From positions 1 to 25,148 of the forward strand of contig JAHFKF010000007.1 of the NCBI GenBank assembly GCA_023245475.1: a stretch of DNA of 25,148 bases, given 5' to 3'. Each line of letters begins with the position of its first letter. The stretch's first letter is position 1. This document shows, piece by piece, positions 1 to 7,059 of the stretch. Both the position numbers and the translations under genes were made by a program. The notes beneath the pieces are model-generated. The model did not search any database. It was given only the letters and a program-made list of their open reading frames with translations, and was not told the DNA's origin. The stretch comes from Candidatus Levyibacteriota bacterium (GTDB lineage: Bacteria; Patescibacteriota; Microgenomatia; Levybacterales; UBA12049).

Positions 1-20
1 GATAAGAGTTAGGGGTATAT

Positions 21-1127
21 TCAATGAGCACTTGGGAAGAGCTGCCCATAACGTGTGGCTCGATTAGCTTCTCGTTTTTGCAAAACTATGATTGGATATT
101 CTACATCAAGTACTATATCCGTTATTGTTGCTCCTTCACCCACTATTCGTATTCCTGATTGGTCAAATCCCGGCATCGGTTGTATCCCTTGGTCTTTCAA
201 ATATGATGTAACGCTCTCTATGTAAACACCTCTAAAAAAATCGAAAGCATCAGTTGATTGAATTGCTTTGTCTAACTTTGTTATTGCTAATTGTCTTGAC
301 TTATCATCATGTACGTTTCCGCCTAAATTATCTCGTGTCATCGAGAGTTGATTAAGCTCTTCTTTATATGCTTCAAAGTTATTGCCGGCCTCTGACTTCT
401 TGAGATTTAAAAAATGTTTATTGAGATACCTTCTTGCTTGTGCAAAAACTCCACGATTAGTCTGTGTTTCAGCATATCCCACAGTAAGTTCGTCAAAAAC
501 AGGTGTGATACCATCTTTTTGTTTTACCTTTCCTACTTTATTTCTATATTCGTCCAGTGAAAGAAACGTTTCGTCTTTGTCTCCAATAGCTTTGATACCT
601 TTTGATAAAGCACCAAGCGCAAGCGGGTCTCCTGAAGAGATTTGCGCAACATATAGCTCTCCAGGGGATAGAATCCGTCCAGCTTCTCCTATAAGTTTTT
701 CAAGCTCTCCTTCTGCAAGATAGTGCTCAACTGCTCTTGAAAGGACAAGTGCCCCTCCTATTGAATCTTGCAGAGGTAACTGTGTAATATTTGCTCGTAG
801 TTTTACAAGAGGGATATCAGAATGCTTCGTTTCATCTAAAGACCCCTGTTGTAAATCAGTGATAAGTAATTTAGTGTCATATCCTTCTTTGTCTCGTAAA
901 TATTTGGAGACTGTAAGTTCATAAGTTCCGTTGCCTGATCCTAGTCCAACCACAGTTAATGGTTTGTCTTGCGGATATATTGCGGCAACTGCGTCTACAA
1001 ATGTTGGTATGGCAGATTCAGCAAAAGTTGTTGCACCGAAATGGGTATACCAGCCAGGGCGACCAATTTTGTCTCCTGTTAAGTTTGTTTGTAATTTTTC
1101 AGATAATGTTGGGCTTTCTTTTAACAT
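21..1127 (-). CDS. Class I SAM-dependent methyltransferase, substrate unknown
   Basis: 368-residue protein. Residues 58-70 carry a glycine-rich motif I (VVGLGSGNG, with GLGSGNG at 61-67) after a beta strand. An acidic/ITDLQQGS motif follows near 88-96, and then a Rossmann-like AEHYL/RILSPGELYVAQI stretch typical of the later methyltransferase motifs. This supports a soluble SAM-dependent methyltransferase. The roughly 200 residues after the catalytic core are a helical extension I do not recognise, so the substrate cannot be named. It lies 80 nt downstream of the GntR-type gene on the same strand and may be its target or operon partner. Translation starts at ATG 1127 with no Shine-Dalgarno site. 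A TATTAT box lies 16 nt upstream but no convincing -35 is present. Confidence 0.75.
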   Translation of the reverse strand: MLKESPTLSEKLQTNLTGDKIGRPGWYTHFGATTFAESAIPTFVDAVAAIYPQDKPLTVVGLGSGNGTYELTVSKYLRDKEGYDTKLLITDLQQGSLDETKHSDIPLVKLRANITQLPLQDSIGGALVLSRAVEHYLAEGELEKLIGEAGRILSPGELYVAQISSGDPLALGALSKGIKAIGDKDETFLSLDEYRNKVGKVKQKDGITPVFDELTVGYAETQTNRGVFAQARRYLNKHFLNLKKSEAGNNFEAYKEELNQLSMTRDNLGGNVHDDKSRQLAITKLDKAIQSTDAFDFFRGVYIESVTSYLKDQGIQPMPGFDQSGIRIVGEGATITDIVLDVEYPIIVLQKREANRATRYGQLFPSAH

Positions 1128-1174
1128 AATATTTTGAATGAGAATAATAGTTGATACATATATAAAGATTATGT

Positions 1175-1215
1175 TAGGGAATAAGTCCCTATAGAGAAGA
1201 AAGGGAGCTATTCCC
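1175..1215. promoter_or_regulatory. Two similar palindromes between methyltransferase and gntR
   Basis: TAGGGA-ATAAG-TCCCTA lies at 1175-1191, and GGGAGCTATTCCC at 1203-1215 overlaps the gntR stop codon. Read on opposite strands they share the form GGGAATA(A/G)(G/C)TCCC. Neither is followed by a T-run, so they look more like operator sites than terminators. A GntR-type regulator is encoded next door, but linking the two is inference. Confidence 0.35.
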
Positions 1216-1942
1216 AGCTATCAAATTTGTGATTATAGGTGAGAATAAAATGGTTGGCGTTAAGCATTTTATGAAAATATAAAATTACTTCTTTTTTATT
1301 TTCTGTGTAGTTTATACTTTTACTTTCAATAACAGGATTATTACGTACTAGTTGTAAGTGTTCTTGTTCAAATTTATTTGCTAAATGTGCAACAACTTCC
1401 TCTTCTGCAAATTGGATTACTTTTCCAAAGTCTTCTTTAATTGCGAGTACGATATTGAATTGTGGATCTTTATATATTTCCTCAAGCATCCTTTCGTTTA
1501 TAAATTTCATATTGTAGTATTCTGTTGTTACACGAAAGAGTGAAGTATCAGTTCCTTGTTTTCTTTGCCTACAAAGAACCAAATCGTCTTCTCCTAATTT
1601 CATTGCATCTTTTACTTCTGGAGAGGGTTTAATGATTTCAGGTTTCTTTATAAATTCACTTTTAGGAGTAAGTCCTTGGCTTTTTAAGTAGTTAGGGAAA
1701 TCACCAACAATGCCAGGCATACGGATGTGTCCAGTATTAACAAATACGCCTTTTACTCCTCGTGACACGACAGCACCTTCAGCTTGGAGGGCTTGGATTG
1801 CTTTGTTCATTGTTTCTTGGGAAGTCTTGTATTCAGATACGAGTTCTCGGAAAGGTGGGAGTTTGCCATCGCCAAATTCTCCTGCAAGAATGCGGCTGCG
1901 AAGTGAATCTATAAATGAATCAACTTTTGGTGTTGTTGCCAT
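1208..1942 (-). CDS. GntR-family transcriptional regulator with UTRA-like effector domain
   Basis: 244 residues. Residues 6-70 form a GntR-type winged helix: the pattern SLRSRILAGEFGDGKLPPFREL is followed by a recognition helix around SQETMNKAIQALQAEGAV and a wing RGVKGVFV. Residues 85-240 look like a UTRA domain, the chorismate-lyase-like small-molecule sensor of HutC-type GntR proteins, with the typical ending LYFHKMLNANHFILTYNHKFD. The effector is unknown. It probably regulates itself or the downstream methyltransferase. The promoter is clear (1956-1985) and the start ATG at 1942 has no Shine-Dalgarno site. It is divergent from the LytR_C gene. Confidence 0.85.
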   Translation of the reverse strand: MATTPKVDSFIDSLRSRILAGEFGDGKLPPFRELVSEYKTSQETMNKAIQALQAEGAVVSRGVKGVFVNTGHIRMPGIVGDFPNYLKSQGLTPKSEFIKKPEIIKPSPEVKDAMKLGEDDLVLCRQRKQGTDTSLFRVTTEYYNMKFINERMLEEIYKDPQFNIVLAIKEDFGKVIQFAEEEVVAHLANKFEQEHLQLVRNNPVIESKSINYTENKKEVILYFHKMLNANHFILTYNHKFDSWE

Positions 1943-1955
1943 ATCGTCAAAGTAT

Positions 1956-1985
1956 ATTATAAGATATTATGGTAAATAATTGCAA
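1956..1985 (-). promoter_or_regulatory. Promoter of the gntR gene
   Basis: On the minus strand, TTGCAA (1980-1985), an 18-nt spacer and a perfect TATAAT (1956-1961), ending 13 nt before the ATG. The predicted leader is only about 6 nt. ATAATAT is directly repeated with 10-nt period across the box, a possible binding site. Confidence 0.7.
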
Positions 1986-2007
1986 TAGGCGGCTTGAGGC
2001 CAGATCA

Positions 2008-2047
2008 TTGACAAATACGTTGTAATATTCTTAAATAAAATAGGAGG
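2008..2047 (+). promoter_or_regulatory. Promoter and ribosome binding site of the LytR_C gene
   Basis: A perfect TTGACA (2008-2013) is followed after 17 nt by TTAAAT (2031-2036, 4/6 match). A strong AGGAGG (2042-2047) lies 7 nt before the ATG at 2055. This is a conventional leadered start, unlike many genes here. Confidence 0.65.
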
Positions 2048-2054
2048 AGATTAT

Positions 2055-3185
2055 ATGCAGACACGTAAGCGAGCAAAAGCAGTTCAATTTGGCAAAAAAG
2101 AAGAAGCACATGTCGAAGATGCAAAGCAGGAGACAAAAGACAATGATAGCTCACATGAGTCTACGGAAGTCATTGTATCTGTCAAAGAGGATAAGGTTGA
2201 GACTCATATCCGTCATGGAGATGAGCAAGTCGATAATGTAGAAGAACTGAAAGAATCTGAAGACCACACCGAAGAAGACGATACCCACGAAGAACAGACC
2301 AAGGATAAAGGAAAGTCAGAAGAAGCCAAATGGGCAGAGATTCAAGCGGCCAATGAAGCATTCCTCCGGGCAACAGAGGAGAATGAAGAACGGAGAACCG
2401 AGAACGGAGAACCGAGAACTGACTTGGCTGCTAGCAAGGCAGGGGACGGGCCCTCCTCGACTCGAGGAGACGAGTCGACGCGAGGCGGGGAGCTGAGAAC
2501 GGAGATCGGAGAGCAAGCCTCAGAAGACACAGAGAAGGAAGAGTCGGAGTCAGAAGAAGATGTTGTTTCCCTGAGAGAAGAAAAAGAGGAGCAACATGAG
2601 CAGCAAGAAAGTCCTGAAGAGGAACGAGTGGCTTCTAAAGATAGCTTTTCGTTTACTGACACCGATGACGTCGTAACTGTTGAGAAGAAGAAGTCAGTGT
2701 TGTTCTTCTTTGTCATTGCATTCCTTGCCTTCGTAGTGGGTCTGGGAGGTATTGCCGGTGGATACTATCTGCTCAAATCAGATACGATTGATTTCTCAAA
2801 GATTTCTATGCCGGCTATTCCTTTCCTTACACAAGCAACTCCTACAGAGGAACCTACTCCCACGTCAGAACCTACCGCAAAACCTGTTGACCTCAAAGCC
2901 TACACAGTTCGTATACTTAATGGTAGTGGTGTGACAGGCGAAGCAGCAAAGCTTAAAGCTGTCTTAACAGATGCAGGCTTTACCGTGGGAGAGACAGGCA
3001 ACGCAGACAATAGTGATTACACAGAGACTGTTATCTCAGCGCAAACAAGTGTTGATCAAGGGTATTTAAAGGAATTAACAGAGACGTTGAAGAAGTCGTA
3101 TAAAGTAGATGCCACCGTCAAAACAGTTCCAAGTGTAGGCGACTCCCAAGTCACCGTAACAATTGGCAGCGAAACGGCACAATAG
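2055..3185 (+). CDS. Membrane protein with acidic cytoplasmic tail and extracellular LytR_C domain
   Basis: 376 residues. Residues 1-210 are highly charged and low-complexity, rich in Glu, Lys, Ser and Asp, and predicted disordered. One membrane segment lies around 215-240 (VLFFFVIAFLAFVVGLGGIAGG). A Pro/Thr linker follows near 258-275. Residues 283-370 form a LytR_C domain (starts YTVRILNGSGVTGEAAKLKAVL), a fold found in cell-envelope proteins of Gram-positive-type bacteria. The orientation, tail inside and domain outside, fits the basic KKK before the membrane segment. No LytR-Cps2A-Psr catalytic domain is present, so it is probably structural or regulatory at the envelope. The tail region at 2386-2515 contains heptanucleotide repeats and a GC-rich inverted repeat that look inserted. 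A clear AGGAGG supports the start. Confidence 0.8.
   Translation: MQTRKRAKAVQFGKKEEAHVEDAKQETKDNDSSHESTEVIVSVKEDKVETHIRHGDEQVDNVEELKESEDHTEEDDTHEEQTKDKGKSEEAKWAEIQAANEAFLRATEENEERRTENGEPRTDLAASKAGDGPSSTRGDESTRGGELRTEIGEQASEDTEKEESESEEDVVSLREEKEEQHEQQESPEEERVASKDSFSFTDTDDVVTVEKKKSVLFFFVIAFLAFVVGLGGIAGGYYLLKSDTIDFSKISMPAIPFLTQATPTEEPTPTSEPTAKPVDLKAYTVRILNGSGVTGEAAKLKAVLTDAGFTVGETGNADNSDYTETVISAQTSVDQGYLKELTETLKKSYKVDATVKTVPSVGDSQVTVTIGSETAQ
2386..2420 (+). repeat. Heptanucleotide tandem repeat, cluster 1 (inside CDS)
   Basis: Five consecutive 7-nt units of the form GAGAAC(G/C/T), the first imperfect. They are translated in shifting frames as ERRTENGEPRT. Related clusters lie at 2495-2515 and 3190-3217. 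Confidence 0.85.
2436..2493. repeat. GC-rich segment with overlapping inverted repeats
   Basis: It lies between two heptamer clusters and is far richer in GC than its surroundings. It contains CTCCTCGA-C-TCGAGGAG and CGACTCG-N6-CGAGTCG, two overlapping inverted repeats near 2452-2480. The translation stays open but is Ser/Arg/Gly-rich, unlike the Glu-rich flanks. Confidence 0.6.
2495..2515 (+). repeat. Heptanucleotide tandem repeat, cluster 2 (inside CDS)
   Basis: Three units: GAGAACG, GAGATCG and GAGAGCA. This is the same family as cluster 1, on the far side of the GC-rich inverted-repeat segment. Confidence 0.75.
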
Positions 3186-3189
3186 AATT

Positions 3190-3217
3190 GAGAACCGAGA
3201 TCGGAGAACGGAGATCT
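3190..3217 (+). repeat. Heptanucleotide tandem repeat, cluster 3 (intergenic)
   Basis: Four units, GAGAACC, GAGATCG, GAGAACG and GAGATCT, begin 5 nt after the LytR_C stop codon. They occupy half of the 57-nt gap between two convergent genes. Confidence 0.85.
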
Positions 3218-3242
3218 GCCCCATTAAATTAAGACCAGAATG

Positions 3243-4580
3243 CTACTTCCTAATCACATTGTACTCGTACTGGAATGAGAGGAATGAGGCGGGTGAGTCA
3301 TCCATCAGATACTTTTGAAAATCATTGTAGATTCGTTGGCGCTCTTCAACATCCACAGTCTTTCTTCCATCTTCAAGGAGTTTATCAATACGTAGATTGC
3401 GGTATTTCGTAATGTTGTTTGCTTGGCTAGAGTGCCACAGGGTGTATTGATCAGGATCTTGAGGGATTGTGATATCGCCTAAGAAGATTTGAAATGTATC
3501 AGGGACACCATCTACCTCTTCAATCGTTGTTTGTATGCCGATCTTTTTCCATGAGTCAGCAACTGCTTGCGCTGTTGGTCGATATTTTTTGAGAGTTTTT
3601 ACCGTAAGTTTGGGAGTTGCCGAATTTAAAAGTAACTTCGCGTGTTCATAGTCTTGCTTACGTTCGGCTAATTCTTTATTGTAATAGATTGACTCAGGAG
3701 AGTACGGGAGAAATGCTTTTTTACCCGCTTTATAGCTTTCGGGCAAAGCATAGCTGAGGGCGAGACGTGCTTTTTTGTCGGATAACACATTGTCGTTCGT
3801 ATTATAAAACAACGTCACGACGCGAGCATAGTCAGTGACTTTTTCAACAGAAGTGTTTGGAAATTTACTAAAAGGCATCTGTTTGTAGGACGGATCGGTC
3901 AGCCCATTGGCTTCTGATACTTCTCCCAATAAGAATGCCATTTTTAATGCTTCTTCAGTTGGATAGAATTGATATCGAAGCAGATTAAATCTGTTTTTGA
4001 CAGAAGTCATGGTCAATGATTGGATGAAGTCGCCGTTTACGGTACTATCTTCAATTTTGTATTCTCCAATTCCTGTGTAGCCACCATTAAAGATGCCACG
4101 AGAAACAGTAACAAGAAAAGGTGAATACACATCTTTTAATTTATAAACAATAGTATATTGATCAGGCCGTTCAACCGTTGTATCAGAGAAGTTATAAAGC
4201 ACTTTGTCTGAAGTTACATGCTGGCCGTTACTGAAGTATTCGTGCTCTTTCAATGTGAATTTGTAGGTTTTGCCGCTATCTTGCTCTTCCCATTTGGCAG
4301 CAATATCAGGTTTGATACTGCCATCTTGTGCGATCTTTGTCAGTACCCGAGAAAATTTACTTGTTACAAGCGGAGGGAGATTATCTTTGGTATATGCTCC
4401 AACGACACCAATCGACACTTTTTTATAGACCGGAATGAGCTGGTTAAGATAGCGTGAACTAAACAGCACGGAGAAGAATATAATCAGGCCAAACAAAAAC
4501 GACAAAATCATCGTCTTGCCTGATTTTTTAATGTACGCTTTAATAAGCCAAAAGATCAGCCTTTTTCGTATGACTATCAT
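3243..4580 (-). CDS. Membrane-anchored family 5 extracellular solute-binding protein (peptide/nickel type)
   Basis: 445 residues. A basic N-terminus (IRKRLIFW...KAYIKKSGK) precedes one membrane segment at about 24-45 with no lipobox cysteine, so it is anchored by a helix rather than a lipid. The rest resembles SBP_bac_5 (DppA/OppA-like): SKFSRVLTKIAQDGSIKPDIAAKWEEQDSGKTYKFTLKE near the start, and a C-terminal pattern DPDQYTLWHSSQ...DKLLEDGRKTVDVEERQRIYNDFQKYL. It is shorter than the usual 500-550 residues. No Dpp/Opp permease or ATPase gene is near. It starts 1 nt after the secG stop codon, so translation is probably coupled to secG. Confidence 0.8.
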   Translation of the reverse strand: MIVIRKRLIFWLIKAYIKKSGKTMILSFLFGLIIFFSVLFSSRYLNQLIPVYKKVSIGVVGAYTKDNLPPLVTSKFSRVLTKIAQDGSIKPDIAAKWEEQDSGKTYKFTLKEHEYFSNGQHVTSDKVLYNFSDTTVERPDQYTIVYKLKDVYSPFLVTVSRGIFNGGYTGIGEYKIEDSTVNGDFIQSLTMTSVKNRFNLLRYQFYPTEEALKMAFLLGEVSEANGLTDPSYKQMPFSKFPNTSVEKVTDYARVVTLFYNTNDNVLSDKKARLALSYALPESYKAGKKAFLPYSPESIYYNKELAERKQDYEHAKLLLNSATPKLTVKTLKKYRPTAQAVADSWKKIGIQTTIEEVDGVPDTFQIFLGDITIPQDPDQYTLWHSSQANNITKYRNLRIDKLLEDGRKTVDVEERQRIYNDFQKYLMDDSPASFLSFQYEYNVIRK

Positions 4581-4581
4581 A

Positions 4582-4809
4582 TTATTTTAGTTGTGGTAGG
4601 AGTTGTAGTAAGGAGAGGACAACCAAAAGAATTGCCAACACAATCGTTGCTCCAATAAGGAATTTTTCGACATTGCGTTTACTACGGTACATTTCTCCAC
4701 CACCGCCAAAAACAGGTGAGAGCCCGCCTTCAGGAGCTTGGAGAAGGACACACGCGACCAAGAGGACAGAGACAATGATTTGTAGAAACGTAAGGATGCT
4801 ATCAAGCAT
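4582..4809 (-). CDS. secG: Preprotein translocase subunit SecG
   Basis: 75 residues from the ATG at 4809. Two membrane segments (about 3-22 and 49-70) flank a loop with the family motif LLQAPEGGLSPVFGGGG. This is the hallmark of SecG, the small SecYEG channel subunit that assists protein export. A longer reading from 4848 exists, but the added 13 residues do not fit the family and would cover this gene's own promoter, so the 4809 start is preferred. The solute-binding protein gene follows after 1 nt. Confidence 0.9.
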   Translation of the reverse strand: MLDSILTFLQIIVSVLLVACVLLQAPEGGLSPVFGGGGEMYRSKRNVEKFLIGATIVLAILLVVLSLLQLLPQLK

Positions 4810-4815
4810 ATGCTC

Positions 4816-4844
4816 ATTATACCGCAAAGGCTTCAGTTCATCAA
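4816..4844 (-). promoter_or_regulatory. Promoter of secG (predicted leaderless)
   Basis: TTGATG (4839-4844), a 17-nt spacer and a perfect TATAAT (4816-4821). The -10 box ends 6 nt before the ATG at 4809, so transcription should begin at or next to the start codon. There is no Shine-Dalgarno site. It overlaps the end of the holin-family gene. Confidence 0.75.
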
Positions 4845-5246
4845 CCATTTACCAAACCAGTCGATGACGGAAAGAATAAAGGCAGTAAAGAGATATGCAA
4901 AGAAGGTGTTAAATGCCATGTCCGGTGCGGTAAAACCTGCTAAATTAAGATCGTGGTACGTAAAGGCAGTAATCGTAATTTGGGTAACAAAGACAGTCAG
5001 AAGGTAAATAAGCAGGGCATTGATGAAGATGTTAAATAATCCAAGGGTGATCAAGTTTACCGGAAAGCCAATGATATTAAGGATTGGTTTAAGCAACAAG
5101 AAGAGAAGGGAGAGTACCACACCACCGATAAATAATGTCCCTATGCCTCCGTCGATCTGAACTCCGGGAATAAGCATCGGTAACAGAAACAACGCAAAGG
5201 TATAAATAACAATGTTTTGAATAATTGTTTTCATTATCGAAGTCAT
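4833..5246 (-). CDS. Phage holin family 4 (4-TM) membrane protein
   Basis: 137 residues, almost entirely hydrophobic, with four predicted membrane helices (roughly 8-25, 32-55, 62-90 and 110-132). The pattern LPMLIPGVQIDGGIGTLFIGGVVLSLLFLLLKPILNIIGFPVNLITLGLFNIFINALLIY, shown here only to identify the family, is typical of the Phage_holin_4_2 group. Such proteins are common in bacterial chromosomes without any phage, and their function there is not established. No lysin or phage gene is nearby. The internal ATG at 5234 (MKTIIQN...) fits family N-termini better than 5246; neither has a Shine-Dalgarno site. Confidence 0.8.
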   Translation of the reverse strand: MTSIMKTIIQNIVIYTFALFLLPMLIPGVQIDGGIGTLFIGGVVLSLLFLLLKPILNIIGFPVNLITLGLFNIFINALLIYLLTVFVTQITITAFTYHDLNLAGFTAPDMAFNTFFAYLFTAFILSVIDWFGKWLMN

Positions 5247-5296
5247 TCTGGCGTACCCAGAAGCTCTTTCATGCTAGCAAATTGCGTCGTGTGGTG

Positions 5297-5794
5297 TCAA
5301 CGATTAGGAGAGGTTATTTTGGCTGTAGGGATTAGCCCTGCGACTTTTGCTTCAAAGAGGATTCTTGGGTTTCCCTCTTTGAGCGGTTTCTCAAAAATTC
5401 TTCGTAGTTCTAGGGCTGTTGCGGTAGCGGGTAAAATATCGCCATCGGTGGGAAATGTTTTTGCTAACTCATTAACTCTCATTTGTACACCTCGTGCGTC
5501 AACCCTTTGATATCCTTCTGTTTGTTGAATTGTTGTGGTGATACGATCTGTATGGTCTGTTAGTTCTTGCTGAAGCTCTGGGTTCTCTTTGTTTCCCTCG
5601 ACTTCTGACATGAGCTCATATTGTTTTGCATAGAATGCCACCATTCGTGGACCAATGCCGTTTGGTTTGGGGTTATTGACAGTATCTGTGAGATAATTAA
5701 TATGGTCATCTCTTTTAGCTACAGCAGATTCTTGTCCTTCACGGCGAGGTTGTGGTTGTTGATTATATCTGCCATTTTCAATTCCTACTGACAT
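5297..5794 (-). CDS. Hypothetical protein, 165 residues
   Basis: I do not recognise this protein. The start is placed at ATG 5794 because a good promoter ends 10 nt before it; the open frame extends to 5947, but those extra residues are basic and would cover the promoter. The N-terminal 25 residues are polar (NQQPQPRREGQES) and probably disordered. The rest is predicted mostly helical with charged, soluble character (residues 45-150), ending LFEAKVAGLIPTAKITSPNR. No signal peptide or membrane segment. It is divergent from the DUF2130 gene and 50 nt upstream of the holin-family gene, with which it may be co-transcribed. Confidence 0.65.
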   Translation of the reverse strand: MSVGIENGRYNQQPQPRREGQESAVAKRDDHINYLTDTVNNPKPNGIGPRMVAFYAKQYELMSEVEGNKENPELQQELTDHTDRITTTIQQTEGYQRVDARGVQMRVNELAKTFPTDGDILPATATALELRRIFEKPLKEGNPRILFEAKVAGLIPTAKITSPNR

Positions 5795-5804
5795 AATGCA
5801 ATAA

Positions 5805-5833
5805 AGTATACCTCTTAATAATCTAGAATGCAA
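5805..5833 (-). promoter_or_regulatory. Promoter of the 165-residue orphan gene
   Basis: TTGCAT (5828-5833), a 17-nt spacer and TATACT (5805-5810), ending 10 nt before ATG 5794. The same two hexamers and spacing recur upstream of the gene at 20901. Confidence 0.75.
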
Positions 5834-5882
5834 CAAACAAAATCCTGACGGTTTGTGGACGAATCTTTTACTTTTTCTTGAC

Positions 5883-5911
5883 TTGCATGAATGCAACTCT
5901 CGGGGTATGAT
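5883..5911 (+). promoter_or_regulatory. Promoter of the DUF2130 gene
   Basis: TTGCAT (5883-5888), a 17-nt spacer and TATGAT (5906-5911), ending 12 nt before ATG 5924. No Shine-Dalgarno site; predicted leader about 5-6 nt. Confidence 0.6.
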
Positions 5912-5923
5912 AACTAATACATT

Positions 5924-7057
5924 ATGAACACGATTGTTTGTCCTCATTGCAAAAAGCCTGTTGAGATTTCAGAAGCTCTTGCTGATCAATTTAAAGAGCA
6001 AGAGATGGAGAAGATTACCGCACAGCACCACAAAGAACTTGAAGCCGCAAAGCGTGAGGCTTTGGAATCATCCACCAAAAAGATTGAGGAGCAATTTGCT
6101 TTGCAACTGAAGCGAGCCAAAGAAGAGTCAGAAGACAAAGATGCTCGCAATAAACAATTGATTGAGCAGATCACCGAGCTTACCAAGGAACTTCGTCAGT
6201 CAAAGAAGGAAAAAGATGAAGCTAAACTTGAAATGCAAAAGCAGCTTGCTATTGAGGAAGATAAAATCCGTCTTGATGCACAGAAGAAAGCTGAAGAAGA
6301 GCAACATCTTAAAATCATGGCCAAAGATAAGCAGCTTCAGGACACGTTGAAGGAATTGGAAGATGCCAGGCGTAAACTGCAACAAGGTTCACAGCAAACA
6401 CAAGGGGAAGTATTTGAGCTTGAGTTTGAAAAAATGCTTCAGCAGGAGTTTCCCAATGACAAGATAACACCTGTTGGGAAAGGCGTTAAGGGCGGCGACA
6501 TCATTCAAGAAGTGTGGGACAGTAGGGGAAATTTCAATGGCAAGATCTTGTGGGAGCTTAAGAATACCACGACATGGAAAGAAGATTGGATTACCAAATT
6601 AAAGAACGATCAACGAACCATCACCGCTGATGAATCAGTGCTTATTTCCGAAGTCTTGCCCAAAGATATCGCTACAGCTGGATTTCGTAACGGCGTCTGG
6701 GTTACCAAGAGAACCTTTGTCATTGGACTGGCTTCAGCTTTGAGAGCAAAACTCATTCAGCTCTATTATGTCAAAGCATCGACACAAGGCAAGAATGAAA
6801 AAGTCGAGTTGCTTTATTCTTATTTGTCGGGGGTTGAATTTAAACACAGAGTTGAAGCAATTATCGAAGCTTTCTCCAATATGCAGACAGAGATTGAGAA
6901 AGAGAAACGATACTTTTCCAACAAATGGGCACGAGATGAGAAGAATATCAGAATGGTGATCGACAATACCTATGGCATGCACGGTGATCTCAAAGGCATC
7001 ATGGGAACGATTCTTCCGACGGTTAAAGGGTTGGAATTAGATGCGGGAGAGGAGTAG
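5924..7057 (+). CDS. DUF2130 protein: zinc-knuckle, coiled coil and PD-(D/E)xK-like nuclease fold
   Basis: 377 residues. The N-terminus has CPHC (C6, C9), half of a small zinc ribbon. A long charged coiled coil covers about 20-160. The C-terminal domain begins at GEVFELEFEKML (~165) and shows GGDII (~190) followed by ILWELKN (~210-214). This fits the D...ExK signature of restriction-endonuclease-like folds, as known for DUF2130. The family is widespread and its cellular role is not established; a DNA-processing role is inferred from the fold. It heads a three-gene operon with the 185-residue orphan (2 nt gap) and rnhB, a nucleic-acid context that agrees. Standard full length. Confidence 0.8.
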   Translation: MNTIVCPHCKKPVEISEALADQFKEQEMEKITAQHHKELEAAKREALESSTKKIEEQFALQLKRAKEESEDKDARNKQLIEQITELTKELRQSKKEKDEAKLEMQKQLAIEEDKIRLDAQKKAEEEQHLKIMAKDKQLQDTLKELEDARRKLQQGSQQTQGEVFELEFEKMLQQEFPNDKITPVGKGVKGGDIIQEVWDSRGNFNGKILWELKNTTTWKEDWITKLKNDQRTITADESVLISEVLPKDIATAGFRNGVWVTKRTFVIGLASALRAKLIQLYYVKASTQGKNEKVELLYSYLSGVEFKHRVEAIIEAFSNMQTEIEKEKRYFSNKWARDEKNIRMVIDNTYGMHGDLKGIMGTILPTVKGLELDAGEE

Positions 7058-7059
7058 AG

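Noticed and set aside
2386..2420. CRISPR-like array
   Set aside because: Units are 7 nt and directly tandem with no spacers; no cas genes are present.
2316..2716. Minus-strand open frames opposite the LytR_C gene
   Set aside because: Serine-rich shadows produced by the Glu-rich coding strand; no start signals.
4810..4848. Longer SecG N-terminus starting at 4848
   Set aside because: The extra residues do not fit SecG, and the region holds a good promoter for the start at 4809.
4833..5246. Prophage remnant suggested by the holin-family gene
   Set aside because: No lysin, capsid, integrase or attachment site nearby; this holin family is common as an ordinary chromosomal membrane protein.
5795..5947. 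N-terminal extension of the 165-residue orphan
   Set aside because: It would cover that gene's own TTGCAT-17-TATACT promoter and run into the divergent DUF2130 gene.
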